Assembly: GCF_026745355.1 (NCBI RefSeq)
Contig: NC_079207.1
Coordinates: 32,785,020-32,849,019, forward strand
DNA from: Beta vulgaris subsp. vulgaris
Lineage: Eukaryota > Streptophyta > Magnoliopsida > Caryophyllales > Amaranthaceae
Reading direction: 5' to 3'
Length of the DNA stretch: 64,000 nt
Shown here: in pieces, positions 54,085 to 64,000 of the stretch
How positions within the stretch are numbered: the first letter of the stretch is position 1
How the letters are laid out: each line of letters begins with the position of its first letter
Translations under genes and position numbers: made by a program
The notes under the pieces: model-generated
Seen by the model: only the letters and a program-made list of their open reading frames with translations
What the model was told of the DNA's origin: nothing
The model's database searches: none

Positions 54085-57000
54085 CATTAGTGTGTGCAAC
54101 ACTATGTATAAACTGGTTACAAAAATTCTTGTCCATAGACTTAAACCGTTAATTCCAAAATAGGTGTCTTGTAATCAAAACGGTTCATTGAGGGTAGGGG
54201 AAATAGAACGTTTTGCGGTCGTCGCAGCGTGAATTTAAAAAAACAAAATCACACAAGCTTCGTTTTAACTTTGTTTTTCTTCTATTTTATTTTTATATTA
54301 TATCATGTCCAAAACTATTATAAATACACTATTTGGGAGTATTTTTGATGATATTTGAACATACAATCCTTTACAAGAGATCGTGTATAAGTAAAATGGA
54401 AGACAACACTACCAAAAAGAATAGTGCAATTAAAAAATAGTAAATATGTGACTAAGTGTTGGAATAAAAGAAAAAAAAAGAATAAAAAGAAAAACAGAAT
54501 AAAAATTAAAGAAGGGAAGAAAAGAAGACAAAGAAAGAATAAAAAGAATACCTCTCAATAAAAACGAAAAAAAGAAAAAAAGAAAAAGAGATAAAAAATT
54601 AAAAAAGGGAAGAAAAGAATACAGAGAAAGAGATATTTATCTCAATTCTCACATAGTCACGTGAGAGTTGATACATGAGAAAAAAGAAGAGAGAGAAAAG
54701 AAGAGGAAGAATCAGATGGACAGAGTGAAAGAGAGCACTAACCTACTTCAGCGACTGCCGCCTTCCACCGGTGGCTATGATACCAGAAGCAGCCGAAGGT
54801 ATGTCAACGGCATTGCTTGCCGTGATCGACAAAGTAGGGGACATTGTTTACCTCCCACACACAATTAGGGTTTTCTTTAAAATTAGGGTTTCAATTTTAG
54901 ACTGCAATCTGAAGTAATTCAATGCACTTACTTCAGGAGTTTGCGTCAAATTAGAGTACAAAGAACCTGGGTAAGATTGAATTTGAGAAATTTAAGTAAG
55001 TTTTATGCCTTTGTTCTCATATTTCCTTCTCTTCCTCGCGTTTTTTACACAAAGCGGCCAAGAAAACGTTCTAGAACGCCGCGAATCCGTTACATAACGG
55101 CAGAACGGCCGATTTTGGTTTGAATTTCCTTGCACCGTTCTAGAACGGGTTTTCTCGAAACGGCAACTCTCAAACCCGTTACAAAGCGCCCGTTCTAGAA
55201 CGGAACGGCCGAGTTTTTCTTCCCTGGTACGGAGATAAATTTAGTGGTGGCCTCTGAAGTCTTGCATTCTATGAACAAAAAGAAAGGGAAATTTGGGTGG
55301 TTTGCACTAAAGGTGGACCTAGAAAAGGCCTACGATCGTTTAGAATGGGATTTTGTGAGACTATGCCTTCAACATAATAACCTAGATAATCACTCAATAA
55401 ACCTTATAATGAATTGTATCAACAAGGCTAGCTCCTCCATTCTTGTGAATGGAAAAAAAACAGACCAGTTCCACCACTCCCGGGGCTTTGCCAAGGTGAC
55501 CCTATGTCACTCTTCATCTTTAATATCTGCCTAGAGTGTCTCACGGGTCTCATCAACCAGGCTTGTTTGGAGAAAGCTTGGACTCCTTTTTGGGTGGGGA
55601 AAAAGAAGGTACCAATATTACATCTCCTCTTTGAGGATGACTTATTGATTTTCGGGAGGGTAGACGAAACCACATCCTTTAAACTTCGCGAGATCTTAGA
55701 AAGCTTCTTCCAAATCTCTGGCCAAAAAGTCAATGAGAGCAAGAGCCGGCTAATTTTCTCCCCCAACACAAACGTGGAACATAAACAATTGTTCAAGGAT
55801 ACTCTAAATGTGGTAGAAAATGAGAACTTAGGTTTGTACTTGGGACTCCCCATATCACACAAAAGACCTAGTAAAAGGAATGTACAGTTTGTTGTGGATA
55901 AGGTTCGGGGAAAACTAGCTATGTGGAAAACTAAGGTTTTGTCCCGCGCAGGGAAACTAACTCTCATTCGAGCTTCCATGAACACCATAGCGTCATATTA
56001 TATACAGGTCATGTTGTTGCCGAAATCGATTCTGAGAGAGCTTGACACGTTATGCAATAACCTCCTCTGGGGGCAAAATGAGGGTAAACAAAAAATCCAC
56101 CTTGTCGGCCAAAAACATACATTTCTTCCTAAAGAAAAAGGAGGGTTGGGGATTAGGAGTCACTGGGATCTAAATGTAGCTTTGATGGCCAAGTTGGGTT
56201 GGAGGTTAACCAAGGGAAATACAAACCTAGCAAAAGAGTACATTGAGTCTAAATACGTGAGGGGGGATTACATTGTAGCTTATAATAAAGGTTCTCAAGT
56301 GTGGAAAAATGTGGCGCATGGTAGTTTGTTGCTTGAGAGCAGTAAAATGTGGAAGGTGGGTGACGGTCACTCAATTGATTTGTGGAGAGATAATTGGTTC
56401 GGGATAGGTGCTATTTCAAATTTCATTCGGGGCCAATTAAACAAGAGATGCTTAGAGTCAAAGACATTATTAATCAGAACAGTTGGGATCTTAGTGCATT
56501 GTCTTTGCATCTACCACATTTTCTAGTGGAAAGAATCAACACCCCTATTCACTTCCATAGGCGGGATTTGTGTTTCTCAATGCTCGTTGATAGAGGAAAA
56601 TCCTCCCTCACCTACGCATACAAGGCCCTTGTAGACCATAGAGCCCCACAAGTTAGGAGTGACTGGATTTGGAAAAGCAACACATTGCCAAAACTTCGGT
56701 TCTTCATATGGCTCGTGTGGTGGGATCGCCTACCACACAAAGTCCTCCTTAGCCTGCGAAAAATCATAGCAACCCATATATGTTCTTGGTGCCAAAACCT
56801 AAATCACGCGGTTTGGGCAACTATTCAACCCCCCCACCAGTTCTGGACCCAAACAAATGTAAAAGAGTGGCTAGGGGAAAATTTAAGAAACCTGCAAGTG
56901 GTAGGAGGTATTGAGTGGAGGGTGGTGTTCCCTTTCATATGCTACAAAATTTGGAAAAGCTGTAATAAAAATATTTTCGAACAAAAGCCCTTTGTCGCGC

Positions 57001-57228
57001 CTCAACAAACAATCAATGTTGCTTTTTTACTTACAGCCCAATTCTTAAACATTCCCCATAGTCCTAGTCTCTCGGATCCAAAGTGTGAATATAATTGGCA
57101 GGCTTATGACCATACATTTGTCCATGTGAATGTCGATGCCACATTTATAAATATTGAAACGATATCAAGCATTGCAGGTTTACTACGAAATGATAAAGGT
57201 GTTTGGATTATGGGGTTGTCTTCACATG
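54085..57228 (+). mobile_element. L1-type LINE reverse transcriptase relic
   Basis: A first piece, 54085-54201, encodes PISVCNTMYKLVTKILVHRL, the start of the LINE RT finger region. After an insertion it resumes at 55226 with EVLHSMNKKKGKFGWFALKV, DLEKAYDRLEWDF, then FEDDLLIFGR (the usual Ala of the ADD box is Glu), LGLPISHKRPSKRNV, WKTKVLSRAGKLTLIRASMN and LLWGQNEGKQKIHLVGQK. Downstream, 56394-57228 has zf-RVT-like and RNase H-like pieces (HVNVDATFINIE, GLLRNDKGVWIMGL). Frameshifts occur near 55500 and 56450. The start lies inside RT, so the copy is 5' truncated. There is no poly-A tail, because the 3' end is fused to WAK-3 EGF sequence. Confidence 0.85.
54202..55225. mobile_element. Unclassified insertion inside the LINE
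   Basis: LINE codons stop at GAGGGTAGGGG and resume at GTACGGAGATAAAT, with 1.02 kb between. Left edge AGGGGAAATAGAACGTTTTG; right edge reverse complement CAGGGAAGAAAAACTCGGCC, so weak inverted ends. The right part has three GTTCTAGAAC palindromes (near 55068, 55135 and 55191) and many ACGGCC/GGCCGT. The middle (54460-54720) is a purine-rich AAAGAAAAAG run. No target duplication was found, so the class is open; hAT-like ends are possible. Confidence 0.5.
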
Positions 57229-58740
57229 CCAGGGAGTTACCAATGCTATTGCCCGAGTGGATACGTTGGTGATGGATTAAAAAATGGGACTAATGGTTGC
57301 ATGAAGATTTCTGACAAAAGCTCATCAACCCTCCAGAAAATCACTCTCGGTAATCCCTGACTTTCTTAATTTCTGGAGAATAATGGTGATGGTGCTTTCT
57401 TATCACCTTGAAATATATGAGATTCAGGAGAAATATGTTCCGATAAGTTTTTATACACCAAGTTGATATTAGTTTATACTTCAAATCTTAATTATGACAG
57501 GTTCCGAAAAAATCACGTGAATAGAACACATCCTAAAGGTGTTAGTTTGTATGAATTTGAGTTTTGATATGTATTGAGCTGTCACATTGGATACCTTTAC
57601 TCATTAATTATTTGTAACATGTATTTTCTTACAGCTACAGGACTAGGCGTATCCTTGGGATCAATGCTTATGCTCCTTGGCCCTTGATCTTTGTATTCAT
57701 TTATCCACGGAAGAAAGATTGTTAAGCAGAAGGCTAAATACTTTGAGCGAAATGATGGCTTCTTGTTGCAACAACAAGATGAAAGTGTTGGGGGTTGGAT
57801 GAAAATCTTCACTTCAGAGGAGCAAGAAAGAGCCACTAACAACTTTAATAAAGATAGAATACTTGGGCCAGGAGGTCAAGGTACAGGTTATAAGGGAAAT
57901 GTTGAGTGAAGAAAGGATTGTTGCCATAAAGAAGACTAAAATGGTGGATGAAAGTCGTTTAAGAGAATTCATTAACGAAGTGGTTATCTTATCACAAATC
58001 AGTCATCGGAATGTAGTTAAATTATTGGGAAGTTGTTTAGAAACTGAAGTCCCCTTACTCGTTTATGAGTTTATCCTTAATGGAACACTATTCCATCATA
58101 TTCATTACCCCACTGAAGAGTTTCCAATCACTTGGAGGATGCGCTTGCAAATTGCTTCAAATTCAGCCGGAGCTCTTGCTTACTTGCACACATCATCTTC
58201 TATTCCTATCCTTCAATGAGACATCAAAACGTCCAACATACGGTTAGATGACAAGTACAGAGCAAAGTTGTCAGATTTTGGGACTTCGAAGTCAATTGCT
58301 CTAGACCAAACCCATGTAACCACTCGTATTGTAGGAACATTTTGGTTATTCAGATCCAGAGTACTTTCAATCAAGTCAATTCACTAAAAAGAGTGATGTT
58401 TACAGTTTTGGAGTTGTACTTGTCGAGCTTCTAACAGGACAAAAGGCAGTACGCGCTGCATTTGAAGAAGACAGAATTTTGACATCATGGTTTCTTTCGC
58501 ATATGGAAACTTCTCGTTTGCTTGAAATCGTAGATAACCAACTCCTACAAAAGGGTTCAAAGGAAGAGTTTCTCACAATTGCTAATCTTGCGAGGCAGTG
58601 TCTAAACTTGGATGGAAGGACTAGACCCACAATGAAAGAAGTTGTGATGAATTTTGCAACAAGAAGTGCAGATGATGATTTTTCGAGTTCTAGCTCAATC
58701 CATTTTGGAAAATAGCTCTGCATATTCAGCAGAAGTGTCT

Positions 58741-60095
58741 TTGCTATTTAATCCTAGATGATGTTATGTATGTCCAAGATTCAATTAACTTATAGAGGCT
58801 CAAGCTGACCATGTTGATAAACTTCTCTTTTTTCGTAGTTGGTAATTTGCAAAATTCATTGGTTTATTACGGTATGTTTTGGGTCCTCGGTGCAATGTAC
58901 TCTATGTAAATGCAGTAATGACATATTGGACCACCTTTTCATTTTGAACTTGAGCTCATGAAATCTTGTAATGATATCAATGCTAGGCTGATAGCTACCA
59001 TCGGTATTTTTAATTATTATACAAATCTCATAAAGTGTTTGGGTGAGAGAAATATATTTTATTGGAAGTCATTTTTCCATTTTGCTTTGTTCTTTTGTAG
59101 GGGGTTAGGAGATAGTTTTCTCAATGATAGTGTTGTGGTATTTGTATTAAGGAGAATAGTTTTTAATGTTGACTGCTAAAGTGAAAGTGGGTACATTGAG
59201 AAAGGGGGAAGGACTTGATGACTACTAGCTTTCTAACCAAACAAAGAAGTTACTATATTGCCCTGGTTCAGTGTTTTAAATTTGGACATGATAAATAAAA
59301 AATTTGTTACAAGCTACTTAAGTTTGTTCTCTGTACCACTTCAACCTATTTCAGCCAAAATACCAATTTTCTGGGGAAATTTAAAAACTTATGGCCAAGA
59401 CTCCCCAAAATGCAACCAACTTGTTTTTTGTCTTTTATGTTGCTAACCCAATTACCCAACCAAACCCTAATCTCCCGCTTCCCTCTCAATTAGTTGTATA
59501 CACACTTCCCCCAATTGAGAGAGCATATAAGCCCCATTGAAGAACTTAAGCTCTCTTCCACAAGAAGGAAAAGGTAATCCTTCCCTCCTTCATTTTTGTC
59601 AAAAATGTCTGAGCTAAATTAATTGAGAGCTTTTTTTTTTTGCTCATTTAATTATTTCTTCAATTAATCTGTATATATCGGGTTATTATACCTAAGAGAA
59701 TCCCAACTACCTGAAGTAGCATTCCTCTAGCAAAGGTGAGGTCTCGCTAAGGTTAAAGAAGAGAGGGAGAGAGAGAGAAGGGGGGGCGTAATTGGCTTAG
59801 GGCAGAAAAAGATAAGTGGGTTCCATTTATTGAGAAAGGGAGGCATTCTTAGGGTATTTTTAAACAGTAGTGATATTTTTCATTCTATTGGAGCCATGAA
59901 AACCATTGTGAGATTTACTTCTTCCAAAATTTGGATCATTTGAAGGTTGAGTTTTATATTTGAGTAAAATTCTACAAGAAAGGGTAGCTGTAGTATGAAT
60001 TGAATATATTTTAGTAGAAGTCTATAAGAGGTGGTTGTAGTATAAATTAAATAGCTACTTTTTGCAAAGTGACAAAAAGAATGCAAGAGATATAC
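58741..60095. other. Intergenic with no clear gene
   Basis: It contains the WAK-3 3' flank and a polypyrimidine-rich stretch near 59470-59600. A T10 run lies at 59631. From about 59985 it resembles the WAK-2 3' flank. No protein or RNA gene was recognised. Confidence 0.5.
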
Positions 60096-61045
60096 CTGAA
60101 GGAGGAAAACTAGGAGCAAATACAGTAATCAGAATTTAAGACTCAATAGATGAATATTCAAGGAACGGAAAGAATGGAAGAGAGCTAGCCACTTAGCCTT
60201 AGGTAGGTATTAGGTTGTCCATGGAGTTCAGGCTTGAAAAAGACTATAAACTAGGTGATAAGAAGAAGCTTGTCTTATAGGAACATGCCTTTAATATTAT
60301 ATATGTACAATAATTCTTCCAGTTTGCTATGATACTTTAGAATATTCCGCTGTATTATCAAAAAGATATGGCCAAAATGATGTGTGGCCAAGAAACAACC
60401 ATTATAAACTCAGAACAATTTCTGCTCAGGTCAAGTCAAAGGTCTAAAACAAACTTCGCTGACTATCAAGTCGTGTAAAAGGCATTTAGACGGTTAAAAC
60501 TGGGTTTCAGGCTACTTCAATAAGCAATACAGGTAAATTTGAAACTATAGACCAGATTCTTAGCACAGAAAAAGCTCATTGCCCGTCTCAATAAGACTAT
60601 AACCAAAAGATTGCATCCTCAATACATGTCTTTGTCAGATTTATTCTACTGTCTTTCCGCCAATGGTGATAATACTTGTATCAGCATAAACTTACCTGCA
60701 GGTTATAGTATAAGCCTGAAGGCCTTCAGGGACTCAATCACCAACAAGTCAACAACCCTCTTGTTTCCCTATCTGACCGTAATGACAACAGCCAACACTG
60801 CAATGCAGAGCTGAGTGCAACTGGACTGTGATAACCTGCAACCAGTTTACATTATTCTACAAGCAAGGTTGTACCAGAATAAACTTTCTGCAGTCCCCAA
60901 GTCATTAATGTAAGTTATTAACACATTTGGAGATCTTACTGAGTGAGCTAAGTGAGAAAATACCTTCAGATATTCGCTCGATACTGTCCCTAGAGATGTT
61001 AATGATGCACTCAAACAATTTCACAGGTTCAGTTCTTTGACCAAC
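60096..61045 (-). other. Three exon-like segments on the minus strand
   Basis: Segment A (61045-60964) lies between TTTTTCAG and GAAG|GTATTT and encodes VGQRTEPVKLFECIINISRD plus SIERISE. Segment B (60835-60696) lies between GGTTGCAG and CTGCAG|GTAAGT. Joined to A in phase it reads YHSPVALSSALQCWLLSLRS and reaches a stop. Segment C (60164-60096) matches the exon at 41738-41804 but has lost its acceptor AG. I do not recognise a product. They could be 3' exons, even untranslated ones, of the PPR pseudogene upstream, or a separate gene. Splice sites are seen; the rest is inference. Confidence 0.35.
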
Positions 61046-62060
61046 CTGAAAAACATTATAGACTTCTCAGCATGTTTTAGCTTTATCACAAGAGACCAGA
61101 AGAGAGATACCATCTGACATTGAAAAGCTTTCTAGCTTGAAGAACCTTAGCTTGAACAGTAATCTACTGGTTACTTCTCCCTAATATAAAAATTGCACAC
61201 ACCTTTTTGTGGTAAGCTTAACATATTAAGTGGTGAAATCCAAAAAGATTTAGGGAAGTTGTTGATCATTACATTCTTTGTGTTGAGAAACTCCACGTTT
61301 GGAAATAAACGAGATGATTTGTTTGACTGTTCTAACCTCTAAGCTACTGAATTGGCTAAAAACGACTTCAATGATCCAGTAAATTCAAGTATTGAAAAAG
61401 TGGTAAATGTTAGGAGGCTGCGAGCTTTTATATATTTGTTCACTGGCCAAAATCCCCAGAGATTGGTTAAATGAGCAGGTTATTTGCATTACAACTAACG
61501 GAAAACTGGAAATCAGAGCAAGTTCCTCATGAGCTGTCACAGGTCTGTCTTCATGACCTTTCTCTCACGACAATATACTGGAAGATCACAATCCTAAGGA
61601 GCTGTTTAGCCGACAATTCCTATGTTGCAGAAGAATCAGCTGCGCAGACCAATTGCAGATTCTTACTCTGAACTAGAGTTTTTATCAAACTTCAAGCTAA
61701 CTTAAAAAAAATTCAGCCATTCCGAGAAGTATGGCTAGACTTAGTCATCTGACTACGTGGAATCTTTCCCATAACAACCTTAGTGGGAGATGTTACGGTG
61801 GAAAAGGACATATCATATAATGGTAATTAGTCAGCACACTGCAAAACCCTGTTAACCCTTACTTAATTGGCAAACAAGCCTTCTGGTCCTCTTCAGGATG
61901 AAAAGTTTTCTGGCATGAATTCTCTCACAAGCTTATATGTCATTTGTTTTTTGAGAGGTAATCAAAGTGGTCCAGTTTTCCACAGTCCCTCATGTTATGC
62001 TACTGCAACTGCATCTATAATCGGACATTTGGACTTATGTCACTAAGTAGCATAAAGAAA
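61046..62060 (+). pseudogene. LRR receptor-like relic
   Basis: Scattered leucine-rich repeats on the plus strand: EIPSDIEKLSSLKNLSLN (61105-61158), SGEIQKDLGKLL (near 61229), MSRLFALQLTENWKSEQVPH (61471), and MARLSHLTTWNLSHNNLSG (61730), which fits the LxxLxLxxNxLxG plan. A later piece (FSGMNSL, then GNQSGPVFHSPSC near 61960) looks like the end of an LRR ectodomain. All are separated by stops and frameshifts. No signal peptide or kinase is visible. It is a decayed receptor-like gene or fragment. Confidence 0.6.
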
Positions 62061-62689
62061 TACCAAACTTTAGTTCTATCTTATCTCTTTCAAGCAATAG
62101 GAAGAACGCAAGAGAGACCGTCGAAAATAAGAACAATAGTTAAATATAATAGACTGTAGAAAATGATAATCCAAAGGCCAGATGCACAGGTCAGAAAACA
62201 AGACGCCAGCACCAGACATCATGGACATGACACAAAGTAGAAAAAATTCAAAACAAAATTCCTGCAGAAATTTGCATAGGCCATTGAGGAATGAATACAT
62301 GATGGCAACTGGAGTGACTCCATGAGCTCTATGCCTGTGAATAACTGTGATGCAAGTGGGAGTGTACTGGATTAGCGGTCCATAAAGGTGGTATAGGTGA
62401 CAACGTCAAGTGTAATTCCTTTCCCAATCATTTCTTAGCATATTTTTAATGCCTTGGCATATTTCTAGCCTTGCAATATCCATCAATCAAAATAGGCCCT
62501 AATAATCTAGTTACCAGAAGCATACATCAGAAAATATGACACCCAGCAAACTCAAGCAGCTCAACAGAAATGTAACTAGGAATCACATACTTTACATTAA
62601 GCACAGAATACAGAAAATAACAGTCATCATTTGCCTAAAATAAAATAATGGTCATCTCTACTTACTTGGATTCCTTCAGCAAAATTCTT
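62061..62689. other. Intergenic, no gene seen
   Basis: The minus-strand frame at 62300-62076 is rich in Phe, Leu and Cys and has no motif. A splice-acceptor-like TTATTCACAG occurs near 62330 on the minus strand. Nothing can be named. Confidence 0.4.
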
Positions 62690-63710
62690 CACTACCATAG
62701 CTCCAAAATCCCACCATAGTTGCAATCATCATATTCATGTCATTTAATAAAATCCCTTAGAAGGTCCTTAGATGAGTCAGTTCAGTTACCAGAAGACAAG
62801 ATGCCAACAAGTGAGGAAAAAGTGTCAGCATTAGCTTCAAATCCGTTACTACCCATAAGATCGCAATTGTATAATGCCTTTGGTCAGTCATTATTAAGAA
62901 AATACCTTGTAATGATTGTAATTATAGGTACAACCATTAGGGACGCAACAATCTTCCTCCATTTTATTCAATTATTCAATAGCTTCATACATGAGCCCAT
63001 TCTTGCATAAACCTTTGATCATTATAGCGCATATTTCACAATCAGGTCGAAGCTCCTTCAATACAAGATCAAAGAAAACATTTGCCGCATGTTCAAGTCC
63101 CCCAACATTACATAAACCGCCCATTATGATACCATCAACAACAGTATCTGGCTTAACACCATGTTCCTTCAAATCTTCAAGTAAAGCCATTGCCTCATCG
63201 AGCTGAGCATATCTACATAGACCATCAAGCAATGAAGCATTTGCAATGATATTTGGAATATTTTCATGAGTTCGCAGTTCTGTAGGCAGCTGGTGGGCAA
63301 GGGTGGAGTCTATTGGCTTTGCACAAGCCCTCAATCAGAGTACTATAGGCAACAAGACCATGTCTCATCCATTTTAAGTAATTCTTGGAAAAATGGATGG
63401 CCTTGTCAACATTTCTAGTTTTGCAATATCAATTAATCATAGTATTGAAACTTACAAGATCACCTTTCATCTGGCCTTCGGAGCCTCACCTCTCTCAATC
63501 ATATGTTGCACCATGGCTTGCGCTTCACCAATACTCTCATCATAATAAAACATGTCAATTACCACGCTGAAGTTGGGGACATTAGGTGCAACATTGTTGT
63601 CCAACATTTTCAGCTAACATATTTTTGGCATCCACCCGAAAGCCACAACTGTAAAGGCCTCGAACCAAGGCATTATAATGTAGGAATTTATAAGTACTAT
63701 AAAGCGGAAT
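62690..63710 (-). pseudogene. PPR (pentatricopeptide repeat) pseudogene
   Basis: The best open part (63334-62972) has tandem PPR units: ASLLDGLCRYAQLDEAMALL, KEHGVKPDTVVDGIIMGGLC, ELRPDCEICAIMIKGLCKNG. Upstream pieces in other frames include APNVPNFSVVIDMFYYDESI (near 63590) and VSFNTMIN (near 63450). Downstream, after a stop at the end of MYEAIE, come PNGCTYN and ANADTFSSLVGILSSG (to about 62780). The GLCxxGxxxEA style is that of P-class, Rf-like PPR proteins, which bind organellar RNA. Several frameshifts and stops make it dead. The plus-strand frame at 62720-63010 is its shadow. Confidence 0.8.
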
Positions 63711-64000
63711 TTCATGAATCAAATTCATAAGCACTTAAATCAGGATCACATGCATATATAATTAAGGATCACATACAAGTTTAGAAATAACCTTTGTAGC
63801 GTGATTTCCACAAAGCTTGAATGACTCGGATTGAGAATCTCAGATGTGATTCCTCTACTTAGTCCACCAACCCGGATCAACACTCCACCAATGCTAGTTG
63901 GAAAGGAAGAAAACTTTTTCTTGTTTTTGGATTTAAACGTGACTTTGATGAAGAGAGAGAATAGGAGAGAGAAAATAATAAGAGAATAAACTGACTGTTT
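63711..64000. other. Window end, no gene assigned
   Basis: It may hold 5' parts of the PPR pseudogene: a minus-strand donor-like AAAG|GTTATT lies near 63795. The frame content is poor. Nothing further can be supported. Confidence 0.3.

Larger units (their letters stand above)
54062..58740 (+). pseudogene. WAK-like receptor kinase pseudogene (WAK-3)
   Basis: The 5' remnant is ATG 54062 with about eight codons (MAYIPLV-like). Its leader GTAATAAG...TCTTCCATGGCTT matches the WAK-2 leader. LINE sequence then replaces the galacturonan-binding domain. At 57229 the EGF exon resumes (PGSYQCYCPSGYVGDGLKN) and ends at a GTAATC donor (57350). The kinase exon starts after CTACAG at 57640 but has a TGA near 57684 in the membrane segment. 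A one-base insertion near 57898 disrupts the glycine loop, and TGA replaces the CGA of the HRD motif at 58218. A frameshift follows near 58345 (GTFGYLDPEY lost). It remains close to WAK-2 over [14 protein letters not shown] and [13 protein letters not shown]. The last exon part ends at 58715. Confidence 0.88.

Noticed and set aside
62720..63010. Hydrophilic plus-strand frame of 96 residues
   Set aside because: The minus strand here carries PPR-type phrases continuing the PPR relic, which explains the composition better.
1..64000. CRISPR arrays, prokaryotic operons, tRNA or rRNA genes
   Set aside because: None seen. Tandem repeats lack unique spacers, genes have introns, and no tRNA or rRNA core was recognised by eye. 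A tRNAscan run would settle small RNA genes.

Overview
The window looks like nuclear DNA of a eudicot plant. It has wall-associated kinase (WAK-like) receptor genes with plant introns, a PPR relic, an LRR-receptor relic, and plant-specific retrotransposon lineages (Athila, Tat, Sirevirus, chromovirus). Some sequence styles would suit Caryophyllales, but nothing here fixes the species. No intact host gene was found; nearly every coding region is broken. Product names come from reading translated motifs by eye, not from database searches.

Left block (1-33091) is a nest of retrotransposons ending at the 5' edge of a WAK-like gene. Positions 1-6904 hold plus-strand relics of a non-autonomous Athila-like element: an LTR end, a primer site, two related gag-like relics and a minisatellite of about 150 bp. 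From 6905 everything is minus strand. A chromovirus begins at 33091 with its 5' LTR, which is split by a complete 2155-bp CACTA transposon. It runs through gag, protease and the start of RT to 28390, and seems to resume as an integrase tail at 7466-6905. Inside it sits an Athila element (7467 to about 28000), and inside the Athila RNase H sits a Sirevirus (14406-25103). A truncated CACTA end at 28001-28389 marks a probable deletion that removed the Athila 5' LTR and the middle of the chromovirus pol.

Middle block (33092-42362) holds two WAK-like genes in the same orientation. WAK-1 has lost its start, is frameshifted, carries a tandem partial duplication and ends in the kinase glycine loop. 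WAK-2 has a full gene layout and an intact kinase exon. It carries one in-frame stop, and a 1710-bp Mutator-like element sits in exon 1 flanked by a perfect 10-bp duplication.

Then comes a young Tat-lineage Ty3/gypsy element (42363-53190) with nearly identical LTRs and a 5-bp target duplication. Besides its minus-strand gag-pol it carries a plus-strand (antisense) gene-like unit with its own TATA box and one intron. A 59-bp tandem array lies between that unit and pol. This antisense unit is the most interesting object in the window.

Right block (53191-64000) contains a Stowaway-like MITE, a third WAK copy whose exon 1 was replaced by LINE reverse-transcriptase sequence, spliced-looking minus-strand exons, a decayed LRR-receptor relic and a PPR pseudogene. 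The WAK-2 and WAK-3 3' flanks are related, pointing to segmental duplication of the WAK cluster. I saw no evidence for a wholly new defence or mobile system; the novelty lies in structure and rearrangement.
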